From Roseibacillus sp. (GTDB lineage Bacteria > Verrucomicrobiota > Verrucomicrobiia > Verrucomicrobiales > Akkermansiaceae), in NCBI GenBank assembly GCA_002709395.1, contig PAQU01000026.1:19327-71640 (forward strand): 52,314 nt of DNA, written 5' to 3'. A program made the position numbers and the translations under genes. Below the pieces are notes generated by a model. That model was not told the DNA's origin, made no database searches, and saw only the letters and a program-made list of their open reading frames with translations. Below, one piece after another: positions 39,676-47,914 of the stretch (position 1 is its first letter; every line of letters starts with the position of its first letter).

Positions 39676-42141
39676 TCAGGATCGGGCTCCGGCCGGGTTC
39701 ACCTGAGCCTCGAGATTGGCATCGAGAAGTTCGCGGCGGAGGTTGATACCCCGTTTGCGACTCCAATACAGCACGATGGGTGAAGCGACGAAGATGGAGG
39801 AGTAGGTCCCCACCACGACTCCTGCCATGATGGCAAAGGAGAAGGCCTTGAGGGCCGGTCCCCCAAAGAAGAAGAGCACAGCGACAGTGGCAAAGGTGGT
39901 AAGTGAAGTCAGGATCGTCCTGGACAGCGTCGCGTTGATCGCGAGATTCATCACTTCTTCCACTTCTCCCCGCTTTGTCCGGAGGGATTCCCGGATCCTG
40001 TCAAAGACGACAATGGTGTCATTGATGGAGTAGCCGGCAATAGTCAGGAATGCTCCCACGTGGATGAGGCTCAGTTCCTGTCCCGCAATCACCACGATGC
40101 CTATGCAGATGATGATATCATGAAACAGCGCGGCAAACGCGCCCATCGCAAATGAGAATTCGAAGCGGATTGTGATATAGATGAGGATTCCTACGAGGCC
40201 GATAGCCAGGGCGATCATCGAGTTCTTCAGGAAGTCTGCTCCCAGACTCGCCTCCACCGTGTCCCGTGAGGAGTCGTATTTCCAGGGCTTTTCGGCAGGG
40301 ATGCTGTTTTCTCCCTCCGGGGCAGGAGCCTGCTCAACCTGGGCAGCTTTTTCACTCAGCAACGGGATTTTCTCCCTGAGAGTATTCACAATCAGCTCGG
40401 CGTCCTCATCAGCACAGCGGACGGAGAGAATCTGAGAGTTGTCGGGTGCGGGAAGGGTCTCGTTCTGGATGATGGGCTCCTTCTTGAGGGTAAGTTCCTG
40501 AAGCGCGGCTTTTGCTTCCGATTCGGGAACGGTTTCCTGCTGGGTCTGGAACTGGACGAGAGCTCCCCCGGCAAAGTCGATGCCAAGGGCCTTGTCCTGC
40601 TTGATTCCGATGGTGAGAAGGCTGGCGGTGAGGCAGCAGATGGAAATCACGAAGGCGGTCTTGCGTTTGCCCATGAAGTTTATGGCTTGGCTTGGAACCA
40701 TATTCATGAATTTCATTCCGCGATTGTTCTCGTCAGCACGGCGCGAAGTCCACCAGAAGACGACCCGGGTCACCACCAGGGCCGCGAACATGGAGGCCAG
40801 AATCCCGATGGTCAGGGTGATTGCGAAGCCCTTTACCGTGCCGGAAGCACGCCAGAAAAGAATGATGGCGGTGATAAGGGTTGTGAGGTTGGCGTCGAAG
40901 ATTGCAGAGAAGGCCTTCTCGTAGGCTGCCTGGATCGCCGCGCCGAGGGATTTCCCTTCTCTCAGTTCCTCCCGTAATCGTTCGTAGATAAGAACGTTGG
41001 CGTCCACGGCGACTCCGATGGTAAGGATGATTCCCGCGATACCCGGCAGGGTGAAGGTGAACTCAAACATGGCCATGGCCCCGAAAAGGATGAGGACGTT
41101 GACCGAGAGGCCAATAAGCGCGATGAAGCCCGCGATTCGATAGTAGAAGAGAAGAAACAGGAGGGTCAGGGCGAGGCCCGCGATTCCTGCGTAAATCCCC
41201 TGACTCACGGTGGCCGCCCCAAGTCTGGCCGTCACGGTCGATTCCTTGACGATCAGGAGGGGGTTCTCGAGAGGGTTCATCAGGGTGGCGGACAGATTTT
41301 TGCATTCTTCCGCGTCGCCGACCCCTTCGATCACGAAGATGGAAGAGAGAGTGGCCTGGACTACCGGGGCACTGTTGACCTCTCCATCGAGCACGATGGC
41401 AAGGCGATCGCGGCCGTGTTGCATCGAGGAGGTGAGATTTCGCATCAGCTTTCCTCCACCGCTACTCAGTTGCACTCTCACGACTCCAGCTGATCCCGCA
41501 TCAGGATTGGCCTTCTTGACATGCTTGCCCTCGATCTTGTTACGCTTTTCGAGGAGAAGCTGTTCGGTGGTCGTTTCCCCGGTATTGTCATTGGTATCGG
41601 TATAGGAGTAGAGCTTGTAGCCGGCGATTACTACTTCCTTGGCCGCGACCTTGGGGGCAAGTTCGCTGTTGCGCGGGTGGACCGCGCGCAGTTCGAGAAC
41701 AGACTGCTTCTGGATGATTTGTCTTACCCAGGCGGCTTCCTCCTCCGAGACACCGGGCATCTCGATAATGATCATATCCTCACCCTGGGGTTGGATGAGC
41801 ATGTCCTTGGTCCCCTCCGGGTTGAGTCGACCCCTAAGCGTCTTGATAGCCTGCTGGATTGAGTCGGGGGTGACTTCAATTGCCTCGCCACTTTCGTCGT
41901 CGACCTTCGGTTGGACCTTGAGGGTGAAGGATGCGCCACCAGCGAGGTCAATTCCCGGCTTGAGCGGGAGGCTGTCAGAATTTTCAGCTCGCGGGGTGAG
42001 GGACCAGATGCAGAGGACCAGGATGCCGGAAATGAGAACCGTTCCTACCTTGCGCTTACGGTTGATATCATCACTGGCGAGATACCAGAAGAGGAGGGCC
42101 AGAATGAGCAGGCCGGAGAGGAAAACGATCGTGGGTTGCAT
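39676..42141 (-). CDS. secDF: Fused protein translocase subunit SecDF
   Basis: The protein has 821 residues from the ATG at 42141; a TTG at 42195 would overlap the upstream gene and is unlikely. SecD comes first: Gly-Ile-Asp-Leu-Ala-Gly-Gly at about 63-69, the periplasmic P1 domain at about 90-300 with Gly-Arg-Asp-Arg-Leu-Ala-Ile-Val, then six membrane helices. SecF follows from about 500 with Gly-Ile-Asp-Phe-Ala-Gly-Gly and its own helices. One uninterrupted frame covers both, as in Bacillus and many PVC bacteria. SecDF uses the proton gradient to pull proteins out on the far side of SecYEG. An extra N-terminal helix precedes the usual first helix. It follows the SecD-P1-like lipoprotein gene by 43 bp. 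Confidence 0.97.
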   Translation of the reverse strand: MQPTIVFLSGLLILALLFWYLASDDINRKRKVGTVLISGILVLCIWSLTPRAENSDSLPLKPGIDLAGGASFTLKVQPKVDDESGEAIEVTPDSIQQAIKTLRGRLNPEGTKDMLIQPQGEDMIIIEMPGVSEEEAAWVRQIIQKQSVLELRAVHPRNSELAPKVAAKEVVIAGYKLYSYTDTNDNTGETTTEQLLLEKRNKIEGKHVKKANPDAGSAGVVRVQLSSGGGKLMRNLTSSMQHGRDRLAIVLDGEVNSAPVVQATLSSIFVIEGVGDAEECKNLSATLMNPLENPLLIVKESTVTARLGAATVSQGIYAGIAGLALTLLFLLFYYRIAGFIALIGLSVNVLILFGAMAMFEFTFTLPGIAGIILTIGVAVDANVLIYERLREELREGKSLGAAIQAAYEKAFSAIFDANLTTLITAIILFWRASGTVKGFAITLTIGILASMFAALVVTRVVFWWTSRRADENNRGMKFMNMVPSQAINFMGKRKTAFVISICCLTASLLTIGIKQDKALGIDFAGGALVQFQTQQETVPESEAKAALQELTLKKEPIIQNETLPAPDNSQILSVRCADEDAELIVNTLREKIPLLSEKAAQVEQAPAPEGENSIPAEKPWKYDSSRDTVEASLGADFLKNSMIALAIGLVGILIYITIRFEFSFAMGAFAALFHDIIICIGIVVIAGQELSLIHVGAFLTIAGYSINDTIVVFDRIRESLRTKRGEVEEVMNLAINATLSRTILTSLTTFATVAVLFFFGGPALKAFSFAIMAGVVVGTYSSIFVASPIVLYWSRKRGINLRRELLDANLEAQVNPAGARS

Positions 42142-42184
42142 TATTGGGAGATGCTTGGGATGGAGACCGCTAAGGCTTCTGGGC

Positions 42185-42952
42185 CTATGGTGCAAGCGGC
42201 ATAAGTGATTCGATCAGGAGTTGGGCGGAGAGGGGTTTGTTAAGGGAAGCGGCGAGGCCCTCGGCTTCCTCGAAGGAGTTAAATCCCTCGAGAGTCACCG
42301 GGGTCCACAATTCTTGGGTTACGACCGGGGCGCTGATAATCCGTTCATCGTAGATGATGGCAAGTCGGGAGCGGCCTTTTTGCATTTTTTCGCTGGCGGC
42401 CTTAATTTGACTTAACCCATTGGAATTAAGAGAAATATGGACCATATGCTCCTTTCCCCGCTCTGCCCGGGCACCCTCAACATGGCTGTTGTTGAGGATC
42501 TCGGCCCTCGCGACGGCCAGTTTTTCTCTTTTCCGGTAGTCGCCTGAGATGACCTCATGGGTCAGGATTTCGTAGTCGGGAGGGAACTGGGAAGGTTCCT
42601 TGAGGATGAGATCGGTGAGGTAGGCACTGCGATCGTGTATGGCCCGGATACTGATCCTGCCGTTCTCGCATAGTTTGTCGATCCTCTTCAGTGCGTCTTT
42701 CTTGTCCGAGGCATGAAACCGGATTGTGAGGCGGCCGTTGGAACTCTCACTGGGATTGATCTTGAGAGGAATCTCGAGAAGGGCGGCCCGGTTCTTCAAC
42801 TCCGTGGCCAGGGTGGTCAATGCAAGGCCCGGGCTGTCTGGAGGGAGAGAGAGTGTGGCCTCCCAGTTAGGGCTCTTCCGAGGCTTGCAGGCAGTCAGCG
42901 CCAGAGACGCGCAGATGAGAAGGGTGCCGCCCAATGAAGGGAAAGTTGACAT
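42185..42952 (-). CDS. Lipoprotein consisting of a stand-alone SecD P1-like periplasmic domain
   Basis: The protein has 255 residues. The signal peptide ends in a lipobox Leu-Thr-Ala-Cys (Cys22), so the mature protein is a lipid-anchored periplasmic protein. Residues about 40-250 align by eye with P1 of the neighbouring SecDF across its whole length: Ile-Arg-Ala-Ile-His (102-106) with Leu-Arg-Ala-Val-His, Val-His-Ile-Ser-Leu-Asn-Ser with Val-Arg-Val-Gln-Leu-Ser-Ser, and Gly-Arg-Ser-Arg-Leu-Ala-Ile-Ile (193-200) with Gly-Arg-Asp-Arg-Leu-Ala-Ile-Val, both followed by Ser-Ala-Pro-Val-Val. There is no membrane channel part. It lies between yajC (34 bp) and secDF (43 bp) in one run. A role in protein export is strongly suggested by homology and position, but is inference; I know of no described equivalent. 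Confidence 0.88.
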   Translation of the reverse strand: MSTFPSLGGTLLICASLALTACKPRKSPNWEATLSLPPDSPGLALTTLATELKNRAALLEIPLKINPSESSNGRLTIRFHASDKKDALKRIDKLCENGRISIRAIHDRSAYLTDLILKEPSQFPPDYEILTHEVISGDYRKREKLAVARAEILNNSHVEGARAERGKEHMVHISLNSNGLSQIKAASEKMQKGRSRLAIIYDERIISAPVVTQELWTPVTLEGFNSFEEAEGLAASLNKPLSAQLLIESLMPLAP

Positions 42953-42986
42953 CTATGAGGGGAGGGCGAACCGCTGTTCCGTGTTT

Positions 42987-43388
42987 TCAACGGTATCTGT
43001 TCTCGTCCGTCATCTCTTCGTCTTCACTGCTCTCGGGCTCTACCGGGTCTTCCTTCTGCTTGCCCTTGCCGACCTTGGTTACCGAGCGGATTGCGTCCTT
43101 TTCGAAGGGAACGAAGACACCCTCGGAGAGTTTTACTGTCACAGTGGTCTTCGAAATATGGTGGACGGTTCCATGGAGCCCTCCGATCGAGATGATCTTG
43201 TCACCCTTGCTAAGAGAAGCCACCCGGGCAGCCTGCTCCTTCCGCTGCTTGGACTGTGGGCGGATGATGAGGAAATACATGATGACGAACATCAGGAGAA
43301 GCATGACCCACATGCTTCCCATGGGGTTCTGGGGCGTCTCCCCTTGTTTCTGGGGCGGAGCAGCAGCGATAATGGAATAACACTTCAT
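42987..43388 (-). CDS. yajC: Sec translocon accessory protein YajC
   Basis: The protein has 133 residues with one membrane helix at about 28-45 (Met-Leu-Leu-Leu-Met-Phe-Val-Ile-Met-Tyr-Phe-Leu-Ile-Ile-Arg-Pro), followed by the YajC core Pro-Gln-Ser-Lys-Gln-Arg-Lys and Lys-Gly-Asp-Lys-Ile-Ile-Ser-Ile-Gly-Gly-Leu-His-Gly. YajC joins SecDF and YidC in a membrane complex. The start overlaps the tgt stop by four bases (ATGA). The tail is rich in Glu, Asp and Lys. The order tgt-yajC-secD-secF known from many bacteria is kept, with one gene inserted. Confidence 0.95.
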   Translation of the reverse strand: MKCYSIIAAAPPQKQGETPQNPMGSMWVMLLLMFVIMYFLIIRPQSKQRKEQAARVASLSKGDKIISIGGLHGTVHHISKTTVTVKLSEGVFVPFEKDAIRSVTKVGKGKQKEDPVEPESSEDEEMTDENRYR

Positions 43389-44560
43389 TTGTTCTGGTGG
43401 TTGTAGCGCTCGCAGAAGGAGGCCTGGAATTCAACGAAATTGCCAGCGCTGATGGCCTCCCGCGCGCTGCGCATGAGGCGAAGGTAGAAATCAAGATTGT
43501 GGAAAGAAAGCAATCGCAAAGCCAGCATTTCTCCGGCCTTGAAAAGATGGCGGAGATAGGCGCGGGAGAAGCCTGCTACATGAGGGTGGCAGTCCTCGGT
43601 CAGGGGTGACGGGTCCCGTTCAAAGCGGGCATTCTTTATGTGAATGGGGCCATCATGGGTAAATGCCAGACCATGACGGGCCGAGCGGGTGGGGTGAACG
43701 CAGTCGAACATGTCTACGCCACGCGCGATCATCTCAAGCATCTGGGGTGGGGTTCCCAATCCCATGGCATATCGCGGTTTCCCGGTTGGAAGGAAGGGTT
43801 CGCTGTTATCGATAGCATGAAACATTTCCTCCTCGGGTTCACCCACTGAGACTCCGCCTACGGCATATCCATCAAAGTCGAGTGCTCCGAGGGCACGTGC
43901 TGAGGATTCCCGCAGGTCGGGGTAGGAGGACCCCTGGACAATTCCAAAACAGAGTTGGCGCACGGGCGAGTTCCCGGAGTTCGAATCCGGAGTGGTGGTC
44001 TCTTGCCCGGAAGGAAAGTGGAGAGCGGAATGCTCCTCATGCCACTTCCGGCAGCGCTCGGCCCATCGGGTGGTCAGGTCAGTGGATTGCTCGGCATAAT
44101 TCCGTTCGCAGGGATAGGGAGGGCACTCATCAAAGACCATGGCGATGTCCGAACCGAGAGTGGCCTGGATCTCCATGCTTTTTTCCGGAGTCAGGAGGGC
44201 GGGGGATCCGTCGAGGTGATTTTGAAAGTGGACTCCCTCCTCGGTAATTCTCCGGGTTTTGGAAAGTGACCACACCTGGAATCCTCCCGAATCGGTCAGG
44301 ATGGGGCGGTCCCAGGTGCTGAACCTGTGAAGTCCACCCATTTCCCGGAGGGTATCCTGACCAGGGCGAAGCCACAGGTGGTAGGTGTTGCCGAGAATGA
44401 TTTCGGCATCAAGAAGTCGTAGTTCCTCAGGGTGGAGAGTCTTAACCGAGCCCTGCGTTCCGACGGGCATGAATACGGGAGTTTCAACCGTGCCATGTGC
44501 AGTGGTGAGGCGACCGTGGCGGGCCTTGGTAGAGGAGTCGGTGGCGAGAAGCTCGAACAC
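43385..44560 (-). CDS. tgt: tRNA-guanine transglycosylase (queuosine) with altered zinc site
   Basis: The protein has 391 residues, starting at GTG 44560. Active-site features are present: the base Asp90 in Leu-Thr-Asp-Ser-Gly-Gly-Phe-Gln, Gly-Gly-Val-Ser-Val-Gly, and the nucleophile Asp286 in Met-Phe-Asp-Cys-Val-His-Pro-Thr-Arg. It exchanges guanine 34 for preQ1 in tRNAs with a GUN anticodon. The zinc site normally reads C-x-C-x2-C...H. Here the region before Ser-Arg-Ala-Tyr-Leu reads Asp323-Cys324-His325-Pro326-His327-Val328, so the three Cys slots hold Asp, His and Val; the distal His354 is kept. A shifted Cys/His/His site may replace it. A short Ser/Thr/Gly-rich insertion lies at about 184-200. 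yajC follows with a four-base overlap. Confidence 0.95.
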   Translation of the reverse strand: MFELLATDSSTKARHGRLTTAHGTVETPVFMPVGTQGSVKTLHPEELRLLDAEIILGNTYHLWLRPGQDTLREMGGLHRFSTWDRPILTDSGGFQVWSLSKTRRITEEGVHFQNHLDGSPALLTPEKSMEIQATLGSDIAMVFDECPPYPCERNYAEQSTDLTTRWAERCRKWHEEHSALHFPSGQETTTPDSNSGNSPVRQLCFGIVQGSSYPDLRESSARALGALDFDGYAVGGVSVGEPEEEMFHAIDNSEPFLPTGKPRYAMGLGTPPQMLEMIARGVDMFDCVHPTRSARHGLAFTHDGPIHIKNARFERDPSPLTEDCHPHVAGFSRAYLRHLFKAGEMLALRLLSFHNLDFYLRLMRSAREAISAGNFVEFQASFCERYNHQNK

Positions 44561-44692
44561 TGGGTGGGGGGGCTGGCCTCAGTTAGCACGTTCATGGAGG
44601 GAGACCACGTACGAAAATGGGATTGTCGTGGGTATTTTCAGGGGGGACAAGTTCCTGGTCGTCTCGCCGGGGGTTTTGCCCTTTGCTACGGT

Positions 44693-45466
44693 GTGGACCG
44701 TGACTACTGGGACTCATTGGCAGACCGCTATGAGAAAGACCTGTTGGAAATCGCCCGGGAAGACCGTTCGGGGGTTCTGACCGAGGAGTTGGAGACTCTG
44801 GGAGGGGAGGGTATCAGTGTTGCTGACCTTGGATGTGGGCCGGGTAGTCTGCTTCCGTTTCTGGTCGGAAATTTTGGGGAGGTAATCGCAGTTGACTATG
44901 CGGAACAGTTACTTGGTCAGGCCCGGCAGCGCTGCCGCAGCAGGAAGGTCAGGTTTGTCTGCCGGGACCTGAGCCGGGGTCAGCCCTTGCCGTTCAAGGT
45001 TGAAGTGGTCTGTTGCATAAATGCCCTTATTGATCCGGATCGCGACAAGCGACGAGGGATGTTGAGGTCCCTGCGCTCGGCGATGAGCGAAAAGGGGCTT
45101 GCGGTTATTGTGGTGCCAGCTCTTGAGTCTGTATTCCACGTTTATCACACCCTCCGGATGATAAGGGAACGAGAGGGGGCTCCAGACGGGCTCGATTCCA
45201 ATGAAGCCGAGTTGATGATGGGGGAAGAAGTGGATTCATTTACGAGTGGGATTATCAAAGTAGGGGGGACAGCCACCAAATACTGGATGCAGGAAGAGTT
45301 GACAGCGACTCTGACGGAGCTGGATCTCAAGGTCCACAGGGTGCGCAAAGTGCAATATCCATGGACTGAGGAAATTGAGAATCCTCCGGAGTGGCTGGAT
45401 GGGATGGGGCCATGGGACTGGCTGGTGATTTGTGGAGGAGATGGCGATGGTTTGCAGGCGGGTTGA
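44693..45466 (+). CDS. Class I SAM-dependent methyltransferase (unknown substrate)
   Basis: About 257 residues from the GTG at 44693. The SAM-binding motif is Val-Ala-Asp-Leu-Gly-Cys-Gly-Pro-Gly-Ser near residue 44, followed by an acidic loop Val-Asp-Tyr-Ala-Glu and a third strand Val-Val-Cys-Cys-Ile-Asn. I chose the GTG because it directly precedes Asp-Arg-Asp-Tyr-Trp-Asp-Ser-Leu-Ala, a typical beginning for this class, and because codons before it show little third-position G/C preference. An ATG at 44594 in frame is the alternative. It is divergent from tgt. LprI-like follows after 18 bp. The substrate cannot be told. Confidence 0.87.
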   Translation: MDRDYWDSLADRYEKDLLEIAREDRSGVLTEELETLGGEGISVADLGCGPGSLLPFLVGNFGEVIAVDYAEQLLGQARQRCRSRKVRFVCRDLSRGQPLPFKVEVVCCINALIDPDRDKRRGMLRSLRSAMSEKGLAVIVVPALESVFHVYHTLRMIREREGAPDGLDSNEAELMMGEEVDSFTSGIIKVGGTATKYWMQEELTATLTELDLKVHRVRKVQYPWTEEIENPPEWLDGMGPWDWLVICGGDGDGLQAG

Positions 45467-45484
45467 CTTGGAGGATAAAGGGGC

Positions 45485-46228
45485 TTGAATGAAGTGGTGA
45501 GGATCTTCCTGATAGTAGCGATAACCCTGGGGAGTATTCCTCTGGCGCCCGGCAAGGAACTGGACAGGGCCAAGGTGGAGTTTGCAGTGCAGGACAAGTT
45601 GCTGAATGAGATCTATCAGGACTTGAGGAAGACTCTTCCGGCAGATCTCTTTGCCAAGGTCCGGGAAGATCAGCGGAGGTGGATTGGATACCGGGATTAT
45701 ATTTCGAGCGCGGAATCGAAGAGGCTTCAAAAGAACCCCGAGGATGATCCGGATTACTGGACAAGTGCAGCCTTGATGACTGTGAATCGGATCACGTGGC
45801 TGAAGGGATGGAAGGGTGCAGGTGCTCCCCCTTCGCGGGGTATCCCCGGAAAGTGGGACGGAATCTACCGGGACAGTTATGGGGGAGAGTTACAGATCGT
45901 TGAGCGGGGTGGGAAACTGTATTTCAGTCTCGTGGTCGTAAGAGGTCCAACCTTTCACAGCGGGGCCTGTGATGGGCAGGCCGAGGTGAACGGGTCAATG
46001 GCGCGATTCTCGGTCAGGTATTCACCTGACGAGGCACCGGCTTGGCTGACTTTCCTGAATAACCGTCAGGGGGATGGGCGAATTGAGGTTATCGGGGAGA
46101 ACACAGGGTTCTTTCACGGGGCTCGTGCTTATTTTCAAGGGCACTACCTTCGCGTGCAAACGCTCCAGCCCCAGGATCTGGAGAAATTGCTGAAAGGTTC
46201 CTCCGAGGGCGGAACTACTGGAGAATAG
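45485..46228 (+). CDS. Secreted LprI-like (DUF1311) protein
   Basis: The protein has 247 residues. A hydrophobic N terminus (Val-Arg-Ile-Phe-Leu-Ile-Val-Ala-Ile-Thr-Leu) is a signal peptide. Residues about 30-75 match the LprI/DUF1311 helical domain: Gln-Asp-Lys-Leu-Leu-Asn-Glu-Ile-Tyr, then Leu-Arg-Lys and Val-Arg-Glu-Asp-Gln-Arg-Arg-Trp-Ile-Gly-Tyr-Arg-Asp. In mycobacteria LprI inhibits lysozyme. Residues about 115-235 form a strand-rich domain with a Gly-Lys-Trp-Asp-Gly-Ile-Tyr start that I do not recognise. The start TTG at 45485 has GGAGG ten bases upstream; a GTG at 45494 is an alternative. A G/C inverted repeat after the stop could end the transcript. Confidence 0.78.
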   Translation: MNEVVRIFLIVAITLGSIPLAPGKELDRAKVEFAVQDKLLNEIYQDLRKTLPADLFAKVREDQRRWIGYRDYISSAESKRLQKNPEDDPDYWTSAALMTVNRITWLKGWKGAGAPPSRGIPGKWDGIYRDSYGGELQIVERGGKLYFSLVVVRGPTFHSGACDGQAEVNGSMARFSVRYSPDEAPAWLTFLNNRQGDGRIEVIGENTGFFHGARAYFQGHYLRVQTLQPQDLEKLLKGSSEGGTTGE

Positions 46229-46318
46229 GGCCCGGCGGGGGCCTTGGTCGTCGTCAAGGTGCAAGAAGAAGGATAATGCGCTTGCGGTGTCTGGGACGGA
46301 GGGCTAGGCACCGGACCA

Positions 46319-47863
46319 ATGGCAATCAAACGCGCTCTGCTCTCGGTCTCGGATAAGGTGGGTCTGGTCGATTTTGCCCGGGTTCTGCATGAGGAATTCC
46401 AGGTGGAACTCCTGTCGACCGGAGGCACTGCGAAGGCCCTCCGTGAGGCGGAGTTGCCAGTGATCGACGTCTCTGATTACACCGAGGCACCAGAATTATT
46501 TGAGGGGCGGGTCAAGACCTTGCATCCGAAGGTGCATGGAGGCCTCCTGCACAGGAGGGACTCAGAGGAGCATGTGCTCCAGGCAAAGGAGAATGGAATC
46601 GAGCCCATTGATCTCGTCGTGGTCAATCTCTATCCGTTTGAGGAGACGGTCGCAAAGGACGGGGTGACGGTTACGGAAGCCATCGAGAACATAGATATTG
46701 GGGGTCCTTCCATGTTACGAAGCGCTGCCAAGAATTCCCCGGCAGTGACGGTGGTGACAGATCCCGTAGACTATGGGCGCGTAATTGAGGAGATGCGGGA
46801 TCATGAGGGAGATACCAGTTTGAGGTTGAGGGAGGAGCTTGCGGTGAAGGTTTTCAAGAGAACCTCGGAATACGATACCGCAATCGCCAACTATCTGGGA
46901 ACGTGTGATGAAAGTACCGCTGCATGTTTTTCTACCACTCTGCCTCTTGAGAGGGAGTTGCGCTACGGAGATAATCCTCATCAGAAGGCCCGTCTGTATG
47001 GTTCATTCGGAGAGCATTTCTCCAAATTGCAGGGCAAGGAACTCAGTTACACCAACATTCTGGATATCGAGGCTGCAACTGATCTGATCCTTGACTTCCG
47101 GAGGCCTACCGTGGCGATCCTCAAGCATACCAATCCGTGCGGAGTTGGGCAGCATGATGAGGATTTACGGGAGGCCTGGCAGAAGGCCTTTGAAACGGAT
47201 CGCCAGGCCCCCTTTGGAGGAGTAATTGTGTGTAACCGACCACTGACTGAAAGTCTTGCGAGGGTGATCAGCGAGATCTTTACGGATGTGATTATTGCGC
47301 CCGATTTTGAATCCGAGGCACGAGCTATTCTGCAGAAGAAGAAGAATCTCAGGTTGATGAAGATCCATGAGTCATATCAGCAGGAGAAAAAGGAGCCGCT
47401 TTTACGTTCGGCTCCGGGTGGATTGATGGTCATGGACCGGGATCACACTGCCATGGGACTGGATAAACTGGAGGAGAAGGTGGTAACTAAACGGCCGCCA
47501 ACGGTGGAAGAGTTGCAGGCGATGCGTTTTGCCTGGCGGGTTGTGAAGCATGTTAAATCGAATGCGATCGTGTTTTCCTCTACTGACAGCACGATTGGAA
47601 TCGGGGCAGGCCAGATGAGCAGGGTGGATTCTTCGCGTATTGCGGTATGGAAGGCTGAGGAAGCTGGGTTGTCTCTCAAGGGCAGTGTGATTGCTTCTGA
47701 TGCGATGTTCCCCTTTGCGGATGGCCTCGAGGCGGCCATCAAGGCCGGGGCCACGGCCTGCATCCAACCGGGAGGATCGGTACGGGACGAGGAGGTCATT
47801 GCTGCCGCTGACGAAGCGGGACTTTCAATGGTCTTTACCGGGCACCGGCACTTCCGTCATTAG
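46319..47863 (+). CDS. purH: Bifunctional AICAR formyltransferase/IMP cyclohydrolase
   Basis: The protein has 514 residues, full-length. The N-terminal MGS-like IMP cyclohydrolase domain (1-195) starts Ile-Lys-Arg-Ala-Leu-Leu-Ser-Val-Ser-Asp-Lys and has Leu-Ser-Thr-Gly-Gly-Thr and Gly-Arg-Val-Lys-Thr-Leu-His-Pro. The C-terminal formyltransferase domain has the catalytic Lys-His-Thr-Asn-Pro-Cys-Gly and ends Gly-His-Arg-His-Phe-Arg-His. It does the last two steps of IMP synthesis. Other pur genes are absent nearby. pdxJ follows after 51 bp. No Shine-Dalgarno sequence. Confidence 0.98.
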   Translation: MAIKRALLSVSDKVGLVDFARVLHEEFQVELLSTGGTAKALREAELPVIDVSDYTEAPELFEGRVKTLHPKVHGGLLHRRDSEEHVLQAKENGIEPIDLVVVNLYPFEETVAKDGVTVTEAIENIDIGGPSMLRSAAKNSPAVTVVTDPVDYGRVIEEMRDHEGDTSLRLREELAVKVFKRTSEYDTAIANYLGTCDESTAACFSTTLPLERELRYGDNPHQKARLYGSFGEHFSKLQGKELSYTNILDIEAATDLILDFRRPTVAILKHTNPCGVGQHDEDLREAWQKAFETDRQAPFGGVIVCNRPLTESLARVISEIFTDVIIAPDFESEARAILQKKKNLRLMKIHESYQQEKKEPLLRSAPGGLMVMDRDHTAMGLDKLEEKVVTKRPPTVEELQAMRFAWRVVKHVKSNAIVFSSTDSTIGIGAGQMSRVDSSRIAVWKAEEAGLSLKGSVIASDAMFPFADGLEAAIKAGATACIQPGGSVRDEEVIAAADEAGLSMVFTGHRHFRH

Positions 47864-47914
47864 GGAGCGAATGGCGGATTCAAATTCCGAAGGCTGGGGA
47901 GTCTGTAATCTGAA

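Noticed and set aside
42726-43406. Open frame of about 226 codons on the plus strand
   Set aside because: It is antisense to the SecD-like lipoprotein and yajC, which fit the Sec operon.
46229-46275. G/C-rich inverted repeat after the LprI-like gene as a terminator
   Set aside because: The stem is only five bases and lacks a proper T run. I mention it only as a possibility.
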